64,000 nt of DNA from positions 1 through 64,000 of the forward strand of contig NZ_CAKRCF010000009.1 in NCBI RefSeq assembly GCF_934307085.1, in the 5' to 3' direction. The position numbers and the translations under genes are program-made. The stretch comes from an uncultured Anaerobutyricum sp. (GTDB lineage Bacteria; Bacillota; Clostridia; Lachnospirales; Lachnospiraceae). This document shows positions 43,716-53,188 of the stretch, piece by piece. A model generated the notes under the pieces. It saw only the letters and a program-made list of their open reading frames with translations. It made no database searches and was not told where the DNA came from. How positions within the stretch are numbered: the first letter of the stretch is position 1; each line of letters opens with the position of its first letter.

Positions 43716-45029
43716 ATGAAAAAACGAATTTTATCGATTATTATGGCAGGATGCTTACTTTTATCTATGACAGCATGTTCTTCTGATAAGGGAAATACGA
43801 AATCAGCATCCGAACAAACAACAGCAGATACTTCTACATCAACTACTTCACCGCAGGAATACAGCAAAACCGACTTCGTTATGAGTACCGTATTAAGTGA
43901 AAAAATATACGGAACAAAAAACGTTACCCAAGATATAAAGGAAGAACTTGATAAACTTGAAAAAGACCAGCTTTCCTGGAGAGAAGATAGCAGCGTTGTT
44001 TCCCGAATTAATGCCGATGCACAAAAAGGCACAAAAACTAAACTGGATTCTGATATGACTTCATGGGTAGAGGATTCTTTAGAACTTGCAAAGCGAAGTG
44101 ACGGAGCCTTTGATCCGACCATCGGCAGGCTCACAAGGCTGTGGAACATAGAAGGGGATAACCCGAAAGTTCCGTCAAAACAGGAAATAAAGAATACTTT
44201 AAAAGATACTGGGTATACTAAGATACATCTGGAGAAAGCAGAATCCCAGAATACAGCTATTACTAAAAAGAACGTAGATAAAGATATAAAAGATAATACA
44301 GATAAAAATGGAGATGCAGCCAAAGATACAGACAATAACACGACAAATAGTACCGCCCAGAATACAGCTAATAACATGGTAAACAATGAAGCTGAGAATG
44401 CGACCGACAATATAGCTCTAAATGAAGAAACATCAGAGACTACAGATAAAAAGACTAATACAGATGAAAGTGTTTCTTCTATATATATAGAAGACCAATG
44501 CACTCTTGACCTTGGAGCAGTAGGCAAAGGAATCGCCTGCGATGTAGCACAGAACTATTTAAAACAACAAAAAGAAGTAAGCGGAGCGGTCATCGCTGTT
44601 GGAGGCAGCATCCTCTTATATGGAAGCAAGGCAGACGGCAGCAATTGGAACGTGGCCGTACAAAACCCAAGAGGACAGGAGGGCGAAGCCATGGGTGTTC
44701 TATCCCTCTCTGGCACAACCAACGTCTCCACATCCGGAGACTACGAAAAGTATTTTATGCAGGATGGAAAAAGATATCACCACATTTTAGACCCCGCAAC
44801 CGGCTATCCAGCAGAAAGCAGCCTGATTTCCGTAACAGTAGTAAGCGACAACGGCTTACTCTCTGACGGTCTTTCCACTGCCTGTTTCGTCCTCGGCAAA
44901 GAAAAAGGCCAAAAACTTTTAGAAACCTACGGAGCCGAAGGCATCTTCATCGACCAGAATAAAAAAGTCACCGTCACCAAAGGACTCAAAGATAAATTCA
45001 CAATACTGAATGAAGAATATAGCGAGTAG
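43716..45029 (+). CDS. ApbE-like FAD:protein FMN transferase lipoprotein with low-complexity insertion
   Basis: A 437-residue lipoprotein: signal peptide with lipobox MTAC (Cys21), ApbE domain with FVMSTVLSEKIYG, DPTIGRLTRLWNI, then LDLGAVGKGIACD, IAVGGSILLYG, ILDPATGYPAESS and DGLSTACFVLG. Between the last strand of the first half (about residue 176) and LDLG (about 263) lies an Asn/Thr/Asp/Lys-rich insertion of about 80 residues that other ApbE proteins, including the one at 15808, lack. No FMN-bind partner gene is adjacent, so it may act on proteins encoded elsewhere. Confidence 0.85.
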   Translation: MKKRILSIIMAGCLLLSMTACSSDKGNTKSASEQTTADTSTSTTSPQEYSKTDFVMSTVLSEKIYGTKNVTQDIKEELDKLEKDQLSWREDSSVVSRINADAQKGTKTKLDSDMTSWVEDSLELAKRSDGAFDPTIGRLTRLWNIEGDNPKVPSKQEIKNTLKDTGYTKIHLEKAESQNTAITKKNVDKDIKDNTDKNGDAAKDTDNNTTNSTAQNTANNMVNNEAENATDNIALNEETSETTDKKTNTDESVSSIYIEDQCTLDLGAVGKGIACDVAQNYLKQQKEVSGAVIAVGGSILLYGSKADGSNWNVAVQNPRGQEGEAMGVLSLSGTTNVSTSGDYEKYFMQDGKRYHHILDPATGYPAESSLISVTVVSDNGLLSDGLSTACFVLGKEKGQKLLETYGAEGIFIDQNKKVTVTKGLKDKFTILNEEYSE

Positions 45030-45116
45030 ATGAAGGATAGAAAAAATCAAAAGATTTCCCACAGACATCTGACCCATTCCTCAAATACTTCCCGATAAAT
45101 CAAAAAGTTTACTCGG

Positions 45117-45260
45117 CTATTGAGGAAGCACACTAAGAAGCAAGTATAAAAGCTTTTCAGCTATTGAGGAAGCACACTAAGAAGCAAGTATAGAAGCTTT
45201 TCAGCTATTGAGGAAGCACACTAAGAAGCAAGTATAAAAGCCTTTCAGCTATTGAAAGCG
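45117..45260. repeat. 44-bp tandem repeat, about 3.3 copies
   Basis: CTATTGAGGAAGCACACTAA recurs at 45117, 45161 and 45205, and a partial copy (CTATTGAAAG) starts at 45249: an exact period of 44 with only single-base differences. No spacers, so it is not CRISPR. It lies just after the apbE-like gene. Confidence 0.9.
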
Positions 45261-45374
45261 CATTGAGAAGTATACTAAGGAAAGAAGAGGATTCAAAAAG
45301 CTTTTGAGCAAAGCCATACTGCATAAGCGGTAGTTAATTACTCAACGTGACAAAACAAAGTGCTTCAAAACGGA

Positions 45375-45525
45375 GCTGCAGAAGACAGAAACCTTAGACT
45401 TTCTATTAGGAGAAATGTGGCCTGGGAGCAAGCGTTGGATGCGAGCGTATAAGCGAACATTCAACGCGCCGCGACGAAAGTCACATTTCTCCTAATAGAA
45501 AGTCTAAGGTTTCGTCAGCCCTGCC
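45375..45525. repeat. palindromic element 9 (perfect 32-bp stem, core reversed)
   Basis: Perfect 32-bp outer stem, 45388-45419 with 45482-45513. The core is in reverse orientation: GGGAGCAAGCG ... CGCCGCGACGAAAGTC, inner stem GCGTTGGATG / CATTCAACGC around GAGCGTATAAGCGA. Termini AGAAGACAG and CGTCAGCC. Lies between the apbE-like gene and the S10 operon. Confidence 0.88.
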
Positions 45526-45605
45526 AACACCCCACCGAAGCCACTATTCGTCAATCTGCACAAAAAACTTCTTGATACGACTTCAAAAGTTTTTTAAAAA
45601 AGTAC

Positions 45606-45633
45606 TTGATTTCTTGGAAAAATCGTGTATAAT
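45606..45633 (+). promoter_or_regulatory. sigma-A promoter of the S10-spc operon
   Basis: TTGATT (45606-45611), 16-bp spacer, TATAAT (45628-45633). Transcription would start near 45640, giving a leader of about 235 bases. Confidence 0.72.
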
Positions 45634-45639
45634 AAAAAG

Positions 45640-45875
45640 CGTTGTGTGACATGATAGCAAAGAAGCGCGAGGTTGCTGTGATGGAAAAATCCGTCGCAGG
45701 TTTTCCGTGGAGCGAATGTCAAGTTTAGAAACTGGCGACAAGTCACTGTACAATATTTACAATCTACAAATTCAGCGTAGAGACGCAGTGTGGTATCATA
45801 GATGATACACACGGAGGAGTGTACAGTCACCGCTTGTCGTACTAGATTAAGTGCGAAAAGGAGGCGACTTTTTTT
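45640..45875 (+). ncRNA. structured leader of the S10 operon, probable ribosomal-protein-binding regulator
   Basis: About 235 bases of leader with several helices: CGACAAG ... CTTGTCG and ACTGTAC ... GTACAGT form one long interrupted stem (about 45736-45838) that encloses TGTGGTATCAT / ATGATACACA; a proximal part (GGTTGC, TTTTCC) can form further pairs. Leaders of S10 operons are bound by a product of the operon (L4 in E. coli) to adjust supply. I do not know which protein binds here or whether control is at transcription or translation. Confidence 0.55.
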
Positions 45876-46193
45876 ATGGCAAGTCAAATTATGAGAATCA
45901 CGTTGAAGGCGTATGATCATCAGTTAATCGATGCATCCGCAAAGAGCATCATCGAAACTGTAAAGAAAACAGGATCTAAGGTGAGCGGTCCAGTACCGAT
46001 GCCAACTAAGAAAGAGGTAGTTACAATTCTTAGAGCGGTTCACAAATACAAAGATTCCAGAGAGCAGTTCGAGCAGAGAACACACAAGAGATTAATTGAT
46101 ATCATCACACCAACACAGAAGACAGTTGATGCATTATCAAGACTCGAAATGCCAGCAGGTGTTTACATCGACATCAAGATGAAACAGAAATAA
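45876..46193 (+). CDS. rpsJ: 30S ribosomal protein S10
   Basis: A 105-residue protein with [25 protein letters not shown] and THKRLIDII, all standard S10 motifs. It also serves in NusB-dependent antitermination. First gene of the S10-spc operon; RBS AAAGGAGGCGA. A 134-bp gap follows, with a direct repeat AATCCGCTGTAGA (46254-46266, 46299-46311). Confidence 0.96.
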   Translation: MASQIMRITLKAYDHQLIDASAKSIIETVKKTGSKVSGPVPMPTKKEVVTILRAVHKYKDSREQFEQRTHKRLIDIITPTQKTVDALSRLEMPAGVYIDIKMKQK

Positions 46194-46327
46194 TTTTATG
46201 TCCTATAGCTAGTATGATTATCCAGGCTAGAACGTAAGACATTTTGAGAGGGTAATCCGCTGTAGACTAGAATGATTGCATCAGATGTTTGAAGCAATCC
46301 GCTGTAGAAAATTAGGAGGAAGACGAA

Positions 46328-46957
46328 ATGAAGAAGGCTATTTTAGCAACAAAAATCGGTATGACTCAGATCTTCGCAGAAGATGGTGAATTAATTCCGG
46401 TTACAGTATTACAGGCTGGACCTTGTGAAGTAACACAGGTTAAAACAGTTGAAAATGACGGTTACAGTGCCGTACAGGTTGGCTTCCAGGATATGAGAGA
46501 AAAGTTATCCACAAAGCCAATGAAAGGACATTTCGAAAAAGCAGGAGTATCTGTTAAGAGATTCGTCAAAGAATTTAAATTAGACGATGCAGAGAATTAC
46601 GAATTAGGTCAGAAAATCACAGTTGATGTTTTTGAAGCTGGTGATAAAGTTGATGCAACTGCTATTTCAAAAGGTAAAGGTTTTCAGGGAGCTATCAAGA
46701 GACATGGACAGCATACAGGTCCTAAGACACATGGTTCCAAATACCATCGTCATGCAGGTTCCAATGGTATGGCATCTGACCCATCTAAAGTAATGAAAGG
46801 TAAGAAAATGCCTGGACAGATGGGACATGTACAGATTACTATCCAGAATCTTGAAGTAGTTAAAATAGATGCAGAAAATAATGTTATTTTAGTAAAAGGA
46901 TCCGTTCCAGGACCTAAGAAGTCTTTAGTAACATTAAAAGCAGCAGTAAAAGCGTAG
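46328..46957 (+). CDS. rplC: 50S ribosomal protein L3
   Basis: A 209-residue protein beginning [18 protein letters not shown] with the hallmark [10 protein letters not shown] and the loop [12 protein letters not shown] that reaches towards the peptidyl transferase centre. RBS AGGAGG. Confidence 0.96.
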   Translation: MKKAILATKIGMTQIFAEDGELIPVTVLQAGPCEVTQVKTVENDGYSAVQVGFQDMREKLSTKPMKGHFEKAGVSVKRFVKEFKLDDAENYELGQKITVDVFEAGDKVDATAISKGKGFQGAIKRHGQHTGPKTHGSKYHRHAGSNGMASDPSKVMKGKKMPGQMGHVQITIQNLEVVKIDAENNVILVKGSVPGPKKSLVTLKAAVKA

Positions 46958-46982
46958 GCGCTTAAGGAAGGAGGACTTACAA

Positions 46983-47603
46983 ATGGCATCAGTATCTGTT
47001 TATAATATGGAAGGTGCTCAGGTTGGTACAATCGAATTAAGCGATTCTATCTTTGCAGTGCCTGTGAATGAACATTTAGTACATCAGGCTGTTGTAGCAC
47101 AGCTTGCAAATAAACGCCAGGGTACTCAGAAAGCTAAAACACGTTCTGAAGTAAGAGGCGGCGGAAGAAAACCATGGAGACAGAAAGGAACAGGTCATGC
47201 AAGACAGGGATCTATCCGTGCTCCACAGTGGACAGGCGGCGGAGTTGTATTTGCTCCAACACCAAGAGATTATTCCGTAAAGATGAATAAGAAAGAAAAA
47301 CAGCTCGCAATGAAATCTGTTTTAACATCTAAAGTTAATGAAAGTAAATTCATCGTATTAGATGAGTTAAAATTAGCTGAGATTAAAACAAAACAGATCA
47401 AAGCAGTTTTAGATAATCTCAAAGTTGAGAAGGCTTTAATCGTAACAAAAGAAAAAGACGATGTTGTGGTTAAGTCAGCTAACAACTTACCTAAAGTAGC
47501 AACTACTGCATTAAACAACATCAACGTATACGATATTCTTAAATACGATACAGTTGTTGTTACAAGCGAGGCAGTTGCAGCAATCGAGGAGGTATACGCA
47601 TAA
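46983..47603 (+). CDS. rplD: 50S ribosomal protein L4
   Basis: A 206-residue protein with the conserved tunnel-lining loop (GGGRKPWRQKGTGHARQGS, RAPQWTGGG). In some bacteria L4 also binds the S10 leader to repress the operon. RBS GGAGG; its stop overlaps the ATG of rplW by one base. Confidence 0.96.
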   Translation: MASVSVYNMEGAQVGTIELSDSIFAVPVNEHLVHQAVVAQLANKRQGTQKAKTRSEVRGGGRKPWRQKGTGHARQGSIRAPQWTGGGVVFAPTPRDYSVKMNKKEKQLAMKSVLTSKVNESKFIVLDELKLAEIKTKQIKAVLDNLKVEKALIVTKEKDDVVVKSANNLPKVATTALNNINVYDILKYDTVVVTSEAVAAIEEVYA

Positions 47604-47902
47604 TGGCAGATTTAAAATATTATGACGTCATCTTAAAGCCAGTCGTTACTGAAAAAAGTATGACTGCTATGGGCGAAAAGAAATACACATTTTACGTAAA
47701 TCCAGATGCAACTAAGACTCAGGTTAAAGAAGCAGTTGAGAGAATGTTCGAAGGTGCTAAAGTTGCTAAAGTTAACACAATGAACTTAAATGGTAAAAAG
47801 AAAAGAAGAGGCATGGTTTACGGAAGAACTGCTGCTAAGAAAAAAGCCATTGTTCAGTTAACACAGGATAGTGCAGATATTCAGATTTTTGAAGGTCTGT
47901 AA
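47603..47902 (+). CDS. rplW: 50S ribosomal protein L23
   Basis: A 99-residue protein with DVILKPVVTEKSM, KYTFYVNPDATKTQVKEAVE and KVNTMNLNGKKKRRG, typical of L23 at the exit of the nascent-chain tunnel, where SRP and trigger factor dock. Start overlaps the rplD stop (taATG). Confidence 0.95.
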   Translation: MADLKYYDVILKPVVTEKSMTAMGEKKYTFYVNPDATKTQVKEAVERMFEGAKVAKVNTMNLNGKKKRRGMVYGRTAAKKKAIVQLTQDSADIQIFEGL

Positions 47903-47976
47903 GATTTAAAGATAACAGGAAATTATACGCATAAAAGCGTGATATTAAATATTCGGAAACGAAAGGAGTGAAAGTA

Positions 47977-48819
47977 ATGGGAATCAAAACTTATAACCCA
48001 TATACACCTTCCAGAAGACATATGACCGGTTCTGATTTTTCAGAGATCACAAAGAAAACTCCTGAGAAATCCCTCACTTATTCTTTAAAGAAGAATTCCG
48101 GCCGTAACAACCAGGGAAAAATCACAGTTAGACATCGTGGTGGCGGTGCTAAGAAGAAATATAGATTAATCGATTTCAAGAGAAATAAAGATGGTATTCC
48201 AGCAAAAGTTGTTGCTATCGAATACGATCCAAACAGAACAGCAAACATTGCTTTAATCTGTTACGTAGATGGACAGAAGTCCTACATTATTGCACCTAAC
48301 AAATTAGAGGTTGGCGCAACAATCATGAACGGCCCAGACGCTGAAATTCATGTTGGAAACTGCCTTCCACTTGAGAATATCCCAGTTGGTACAGAAATTC
48401 ACAACATTGAGATGCATCCTGGAAAAGGAGCTCAGTTAGTTCGTTCCGCTGGTAACTCCGCACAGCTTATGGCTAAGGAAGGAAAATATGCAACATTAAG
48501 ACTTCCATCCGGAGAAATGAGAATGGTTCCTTTAAACTGTCGTGCTACAATCGGTCAGGTTGGAAACATCGAACATGACCTTATCAACATTGGTAAAGCA
48601 GGACGTAAACGTCACATGGGAATCCGTCCTACAGTTCGTGGTTCTGTTATGAACCCTAACGATCATCCACACGGTGGTGGAGAAGGTAAGGCTAGTATCG
48701 GTCGTCCAGGTCCATGTACTCCATGGGGTAAACCGGCACTCGGCTTGAAGACAAGAAAGAAAAACAAACATTCTAACAAATTGATTGTAAGAACAAGAGA
48801 CGGAAAGAACGTTAAATAA
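47977..48819 (+). CDS. rplB: 50S ribosomal protein L2
   Basis: A 280-residue protein with [24 protein letters not shown] and the conserved [20 protein letters not shown] segment (here [17 protein letters not shown]), needed for peptide bond formation and subunit joining. I place the start at MGIKTYNP, as in other L2 proteins; AAAGGAG lies upstream. An in-frame GTG nine bases earlier is part of the RBS area. Confidence 0.95.
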   Translation: MGIKTYNPYTPSRRHMTGSDFSEITKKTPEKSLTYSLKKNSGRNNQGKITVRHRGGGAKKKYRLIDFKRNKDGIPAKVVAIEYDPNRTANIALICYVDGQKSYIIAPNKLEVGATIMNGPDAEIHVGNCLPLENIPVGTEIHNIEMHPGKGAQLVRSAGNSAQLMAKEGKYATLRLPSGEMRMVPLNCRATIGQVGNIEHDLINIGKAGRKRHMGIRPTVRGSVMNPNDHPHGGGEGKASIGRPGPCTPWGKPALGLKTRKKNKHSNKLIVRTRDGKNVK

Positions 48820-48834
48820 TTAAGGAGGTAACTC

Positions 48835-49116
48835 ATGGCTCGTTCATTAAAAAAAGGACCATTTGCTGATGCAAGTTTATTAAAAAAAGTAGATGCGATG
48901 AATCAGTCCGGCGACAAGGGTGTCATTAAGACATGGTCCCGCCGTTCCACTATCTTCCCATCCTTCGTAGGTCATACCTTCGCAGTTCATGATGGAAGAA
49001 GACATGTACCTGTATATGTTACAGAAGATATGGTTGGACACAAATTAGGAGAATTCGTTGCAACCAGAACATACAGAGGACATGGAAAAGACGAAAAGAA
49101 GAGTAAAGTTAGATAG
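48835..49116 (+). CDS. rpsS: 30S ribosomal protein S19
   Basis: A 93-residue protein with [33 protein letters not shown] and [17 protein letters not shown], the standard S19 sequence at the head of the small subunit. RBS AAGGAGG. Confidence 0.96.
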   Translation: MARSLKKGPFADASLLKKVDAMNQSGDKGVIKTWSRRSTIFPSFVGHTFAVHDGRRHVPVYVTEDMVGHKLGEFVATRTYRGHGKDEKKSKVR

Positions 49117-49143
49117 ATAACAGCCTGAAAGGAGGGTTCATCC

Positions 49144-49530
49144 ATGGCAAAAGGACATAGATCCCAGATTAAGAGAGAGAGAAATGCAAATAAAGATAAC
49201 AGACCATCTGCTAAGCTTTCTTATGCTAGATGTTCTGTAACAAAAGCATGTTTCGTACTTGATGCCATCAGAGGTAAAGATGTTGAAACAGCTTTAGGAA
49301 TTTTAGAATATAATCCAAGATATGCTTCAGAAATCATTGGAAAGTTATTAAAATCTGCCATTGCAAACGCAGAGAACAATAATGGCATGAATAGAGAGAA
49401 CCTTTATGTAGCAGAGTGTTACGCAGATAAAGGACCTACAATGAAGAGAATACAGCCTAGAGCACAGGGCCGTGCTTACAGAATCGAAAAGAGACAGTGC
49501 CATATTACTGTTGTTCTGGATGAAAGATAA
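49144..49530 (+). CDS. rplV: 50S ribosomal protein L22
   Basis: A 128-residue protein with the exit-tunnel hairpin near [17 protein letters not shown] and [11 protein letters not shown] at the end. The N-terminus has a short basic extension ([14 protein letters not shown]) as in other clostridia. RBS AAAGGAGGG. Confidence 0.95.
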   Translation: MAKGHRSQIKRERNANKDNRPSAKLSYARCSVTKACFVLDAIRGKDVETALGILEYNPRYASEIIGKLLKSAIANAENNNGMNRENLYVAECYADKGPTMKRIQPRAQGRAYRIEKRQCHITVVLDER

Positions 49531-49541
49531 GGAGGTTTACA

Positions 49542-50204
49542 ATGGGACAGAAAGTTAATCCTCATGGTTTAAGAGTCGGAATCATCAAGGATTGGGATTC
49601 AAGATGGTATGCAGAAAAAGATTTCGCAGACAATCTTGTTGAAGATGATAAAATCAGAAAATATATTAAAAATCGTTTATACAGCGCAGGAATTTCTAGA
49701 ACAGAAATCGAACGTGCTTCTGATCGTGTAAAGATCATTATTCATACAGCAAAACCGGGTATCGTTATCGGACGTGGCGGTTCTGCAATCGATGAGTTAA
49801 AGAAAGAACTTGAAAAACTTACAGGAAAGAAACTCATCATCGAAATCAAAGAAGTTAAGAGATTTGATGTAGATAAAGATGCTCAGTTAGTAGCTGAGAA
49901 CATCGCACAGCAGTTAGAGAATCGTATTTCCTTCCGTCGTGCAATGAAGTCCTGTATGCAGAGAACTATGAGAAACGGTGCATTAGGAATCAAGACATCT
50001 TGTTCCGGTCGTTTAGGCGGAGCTGATATGGCCCGTACAGAGTTCTACAGCGAGGGAACAATTCCACTGCAGACACTTAGAGCAAATATTGATTATGGTT
50101 TCGCTGAAGCTAACACAACTTATGGAAAAGTTGGTGTTAAAGTTTGGGTATACCATGGTGAAGTACTTCCTACAAAGGAAACTAAGGAAGGGAGCGATAA
50201 ATAA
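49542..50204 (+). CDS. rpsC: 30S ribosomal protein S3
   Basis: A 220-residue protein with [14 protein letters not shown], the KH motif [16 protein letters not shown] and the C-terminal [13 protein letters not shown]3 forms part of the mRNA entry helicase. The stop overlaps the start of rplP by one base. Confidence 0.96.
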   Translation: MGQKVNPHGLRVGIIKDWDSRWYAEKDFADNLVEDDKIRKYIKNRLYSAGISRTEIERASDRVKIIIHTAKPGIVIGRGGSAIDELKKELEKLTGKKLIIEIKEVKRFDVDKDAQLVAENIAQQLENRISFRRAMKSCMQRTMRNGALGIKTSCSGRLGGADMARTEFYSEGTIPLQTLRANIDYGFAEANTTYGKVGVKVWVYHGEVLPTKETKEGSDK

Positions 50205-50644
50205 TGTTAATGCCTAAAAGAGTAAAACGTCGTAAACAGTTCCGCGGTTCCATGGCTGGAAAAGCTACAAAAGGAACAGCTATCACTTATGGTGATTTCG
50301 GACTGGTAGCTTGTGATCCATGTTGGATTAAATCCAACCAGATCGAAGCAGCCCGTGTAGCCATGACTCGTTATATGAAGCGTGGTGGTAAAGTTTGGAT
50401 TAAGATTTTCCCAGATAAACCGGTTACAGCAAAACCTGCAGAAACTCGTATGGGTTCTGGTAAAGGTTCACTGGAATATTGGGTAGCAGTAGTTAAACCA
50501 GGTCGTGTAATGTTTGAAGTTGCTGGAGTACCTGAAGAAACAGCGAGAGAAGCTTTACGTCTTGCAATGCATAAATTACCTGTAAAATGTAAGATCGTAT
50601 CTCGTGCAGATTTAGAAGGCGGTGATAACAGTGAAAACAACTAA
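50204..50644 (+). CDS. rplP: 50S ribosomal protein L16
   Basis: A 146-residue protein starting [15 protein letters not shown], the usual L16 start, with the conserved [19 protein letters not shown] loop near the A site. The ATG at 50204 overlaps the rpsC stop (taATG). Confidence 0.95.
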   Translation: MLMPKRVKRRKQFRGSMAGKATKGTAITYGDFGLVACDPCWIKSNQIEAARVAMTRYMKRGGKVWIKIFPDKPVTAKPAETRMGSGKGSLEYWVAVVKPGRVMFEVAGVPEETAREALRLAMHKLPVKCKIVSRADLEGGDNSENN

Positions 50645-50837
50645 GTATGTAGAAGATTTAAGAACAAAATCCATCGCAGAACTTAATGAAGAATTAGTAG
50701 CTGCTAAGAAGGAATTATTTAATTTGAGATTCCAGAACGCAACAAATCAGTTAGATAACACCAGCAGAATTAAAGAAGTCAGAAGAAATATTGCCAGAAT
50801 CCAGGGAATTATTGCTGAACAGAATAGTGCTGAGTAA
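50631..50837 (+). CDS. rpmC: 50S ribosomal protein L29
   Basis: A 68-residue two-helix protein ([20 protein letters not shown], then [10 protein letters not shown]). I choose the GTG at 50631 ([10 protein letters not shown]), preceded by GAAGGCGG inside rplP; another in-frame GTG at 50622 is closer to that RBS than is usual. The gene overlaps rplP by 14 bases. Confidence 0.92.
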   Translation: MKTTKYVEDLRTKSIAELNEELVAAKKELFNLRFQNATNQLDNTSRIKEVRRNIARIQGIIAEQNSAE

Positions 50838-50857
50838 TCGGGAAGGAGGAATTTGTT

Positions 50858-51112
50858 GTGGAAAGAAACCTTAGAAAAACTCGTGTAGGTCTCGTAACAA
50901 GCGATAAAATGGATAAAACAATCGTTGTAAGTGTAACAGACAACGTAAAACATCCTTTATATAACAAGATCGTAAAAAGAACTTATAAATTAAAAGCTCA
51001 TGATGAAAACAATGAGTGCAGAATTGGTGACAGAGTAAAAGTAATGGAAACAAGACCTTTATCTAAAGATAAGAGATGGAGACTTGTTGAAATCGTTGAG
51101 AAGGCTAAATAG
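50858..51112 (+). CDS. rpsQ: 30S ribosomal protein S17
   Basis: An 84-residue OB-fold protein with [33 protein letters not shown] and [19 protein letters not shown] start; RBS GGAAGGAGG. Confidence 0.95.
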   Translation: MERNLRKTRVGLVTSDKMDKTIVVSVTDNVKHPLYNKIVKRTYKLKAHDENNECRIGDRVKVMETRPLSKDKRWRLVEIVEKAK

Positions 51113-51134
51113 TTAGCACGGAAGGAGATATAGT

Positions 51135-51503
51135 ATGATCCAACAGGAATCTAGACTTAAAGTTGCTGATAATACTGGAGCAAAAGAACTTCTTTGTATC
51201 CGTGTTATGGGTGGCTCAACAAGAAGATATGCTAATATCGGTGACACTATCGTTGCTACAGTTAAAGATGCAACACCAGGCGGTGTTGTAAAAAAAGGTG
51301 ACGTAGTTAAAGCCGTAGTTGTACGTACAAAAAAAGGCGCTCGTCGTAAAGATGGTTCTTACATCAAATTTGACGAAAATGCTGCAGTTATCATCAAAGA
51401 TGATCTGAATCCAAGAGGAACCCGTATTTTTGGACCAGTTGCTAGAGAACTTCGTGAGAAGAAATTCATGAAGATTGTTTCCTTAGCACCGGAAGTATTA
51501 TAA
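51135..51503 (+). CDS. rplN: 50S ribosomal protein L14
   Basis: A 122-residue protein with [34 protein letters not shown] and [13 protein letters not shown], at the subunit interface. RBS AAGGAGA. Confidence 0.96.
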   Translation: MIQQESRLKVADNTGAKELLCIRVMGGSTRRYANIGDTIVATVKDATPGGVVKKGDVVKAVVVRTKKGARRKDGSYIKFDENAAVIIKDDLNPRGTRIFGPVARELREKKFMKIVSLAPEVL

Positions 51504-51516
51504 GGAGGTAACTACT

Positions 51517-51825
51517 GTGGCTCAGAAAATTAAAAGAAATGACATGGTAAAAGTTATTGCCGGTAAAGATATTGATAAAGAAGGAAAGGTTCTTTCCGTT
51601 GACGCTAAGAATCATAAAGTTGTTGTAGAAGGCATCAACATGGCTACAAAACATACAAAACCAAGCATGCAGAATCAGGCAGGCGGAATCGTTCAGGAAG
51701 AAGCAGCAATCGACGTATCTAACGTTATGCTTCTCCATAACGGACAGCCTACAAGAGTTGGTTTCAAGTTTGTAGATGGAAAGAAAGTACGTTTCGCAAA
51801 ATCAACTGGCGAAGTAATCGACTAA
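51517..51825 (+). CDS. rplX: 50S ribosomal protein L24
   Basis: A 102-residue KOW-domain protein (KIKRNDMVKVIAGKDIDKEG), an early assembly initiator. GTG start after AAGGAGG. Confidence 0.94.
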   Translation: MAQKIKRNDMVKVIAGKDIDKEGKVLSVDAKNHKVVVEGINMATKHTKPSMQNQAGGIVQEEAAIDVSNVMLLHNGQPTRVGFKFVDGKKVRFAKSTGEVID

Positions 51826-51849
51826 TTTAAGAGAGGAGGCTGACCGAAG

Positions 51850-52389
51850 TTGACTAGACTGAAAGAACAGTATGACAGCCAGATTAAGGCTGCCATGATG
51901 AAAAAATTTGGCTATAAAAATGAAATGCAGATTCCAAAGCTCGTTAAGATCGTTGTAAACATGGGTGTTGGTGATGCAAAAGAAAACCATAAATTATTAG
52001 ACTCTGCAATCGGTGATATGGAAAAAATCACAGGTCAGAAAGCTGTAGTTTGTAAAGCAAAGAAATCCGTTGCTAACTTCAAGTTAAGAGAAGGAATGCC
52101 AATCGGATGTAAAGTAACTTTAAGAGGCGACAAGATGTACGAATTCGCTGATCGTCTTATTAATCTTGCTTTACCACGTGTACGTGACTTTAGAGGTGTT
52201 AATCCTAACGCGTTCGACGGAAGAGGAAACTACGCACTTGGTATTAAAGAGCAGTTAATCTTCCCTGAAATCGAGTACGATCAGGTAGACAAAGTTAGAG
52301 GTATGGATGTTATCTTCGTTACAACAGCTCATACTGATGAAGAAGCTCGTGAATTACTTACTTTATTTGGAATGCCGTACGCAAAATAG
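51850..52389 (+). CDS. rplE: 50S ribosomal protein L5
   Basis: A 179-residue 5S-rRNA-binding protein: [37 protein letters not shown] and [18 protein letters not shown] start (MTRLKEQYD), supported by GGAGGCTGACC upstream. Confidence 0.95.
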   Translation: MTRLKEQYDSQIKAAMMKKFGYKNEMQIPKLVKIVVNMGVGDAKENHKLLDSAIGDMEKITGQKAVVCKAKKSVANFKLREGMPIGCKVTLRGDKMYEFADRLINLALPRVRDFRGVNPNAFDGRGNYALGIKEQLIFPEIEYDQVDKVRGMDVIFVTTAHTDEEARELLTLFGMPYAK

Positions 52390-52404
52390 TTAGGAGGATT
52401 TCTA

Positions 52405-52590
52405 ATGGCTAAGAAAGCAATGAAAATTAAACAGCAGCGTAAACAGAAATTCTCATCTAGAGAATATTCTCGTTGCAAAATTTGTGGCCGCCCACATGCT
52501 TATTTAAGAAAATACGGAATCTGCAGAATTTGTTTCCGTGAATTAGCATACAAAGGTCAGATTCCTGGAGTTAAAAAAGCAAGCTGGTAG
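52405..52590 (+). CDS. rpsN: 30S ribosomal protein S14, zinc-binding (type Z)
   Basis: A 61-residue protein with two Cys pairs, [10 protein letters not shown] and [10 protein letters not shown], that bind zinc; the zinc-free form is longer. RBS AGGAGG. Confidence 0.95.
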   Translation: MAKKAMKIKQQRKQKFSSREYSRCKICGRPHAYLRKYGICRICFRELAYKGQIPGVKKASW

Positions 52591-52616
52591 AAATATTAGG
52601 AAGGAGGCAGCTAATA

Positions 52617-53018
52617 ATGACAATGAGCGATCCAATTGCAGATATGCTTACTAGAATTCGTAATGCAAATACTGCAAAACACGATACAGTAGATGTTCCT
52701 GCATCTAAAATGAAAATTTCCATCGCTGATATTCTTTTAAAAGAAGGATATATCAAAGGTTATGACATCATCGAGGATGGTGCATTTAAGACAATCCGTA
52801 TTGCATTAAAATACGGTGCTGATAAGAATGAAAGAATTATTTCTGGATTAAAGAGAATCTCTAAACCAGGACTTCGAGTATACGCAGACGTTGAAAATAT
52901 GCCAAAAGTACTTGGTGGTTTAGGTGTTGCAATCATCTCCACAAACAAAGGTGTTGTTACAGACAAAGAAGCTCGTTCTATGAACGTAGGTGGAGAGGTA
53001 TTAGCATTTGTATGGTAG
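52617..53018 (+). CDS. rpsH: 30S ribosomal protein S8
   Basis: A 133-residue protein with [23 protein letters not shown] and the end motif GGEVLAFVW. In E. coli S8 represses the spc operon. An unusually long, structured gap follows it here. Confidence 0.95.
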   Translation: MTMSDPIADMLTRIRNANTAKHDTVDVPASKMKISIADILLKEGYIKGYDIIEDGAFKTIRIALKYGADKNERIISGLKRISKPGLRVYADVENMPKVLGGLGVAIISTNKGVVTDKEARSMNVGGEVLAFVW

Positions 53019-53035
53019 TTCTTTAAGAACTGCAT

Positions 53036-53170
53036 TACATTAACCGTACAGGTTACGGGATTAGCTTAAGATGAAAGGCTTTATTAAAAGCCTTTTCTGA
53101 AAAGCTCATCGCTAAGACGATGAGAGATATATATACTACTGAAAACAGAAAAGACATGGTCTTTTCCGAC
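53036..53170 (+). promoter_or_regulatory. four successive hairpins between rpsH and rplF
   Basis: In a 170-base gap inside a dense operon: TAACC-GTACA-GGTTA (about 53041-53055), AAAGGCTTT-ATTA-AAAGCCTTT followed by TCTG (53074-53095), CTCATCG-CTAAGA-CGATGAG (53105-53124) and GAAAAGAC-ATG-GTCTTTTC (53148-53166). The second looks like a weak terminator; the last is 11 bases before the rplF RBS. They may tune expression of the distal spc genes or mark an RNA processing site. Confidence 0.6.
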
Positions 53171-53188
53171 AATTTAAGGAGGTGCAAT

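Larger units (their letters stand above)
45030..45640. other. intergenic region between the second apbE-like gene and the S10 operon promoter
   Basis: About 600 bases without a gene. It holds a 44-bp tandem repeat (45117-45260), palindromic element 9 (45375-45525) and the promoter of the ribosomal operon (45606-45633). Nothing else was recognised. Confidence 0.65.

Noticed and set aside
43640..44527. 295-codon open frame on the minus strand
   Set aside because: Antisense of the second apbE-like gene; the Ser/Val/Leu-rich product comes from the opposite strand of the Asn/Thr insertion.
45117..45260. Possible CRISPR array
   Set aside because: Units follow each other directly with period 44 and no variable spacers; there are no cas genes.
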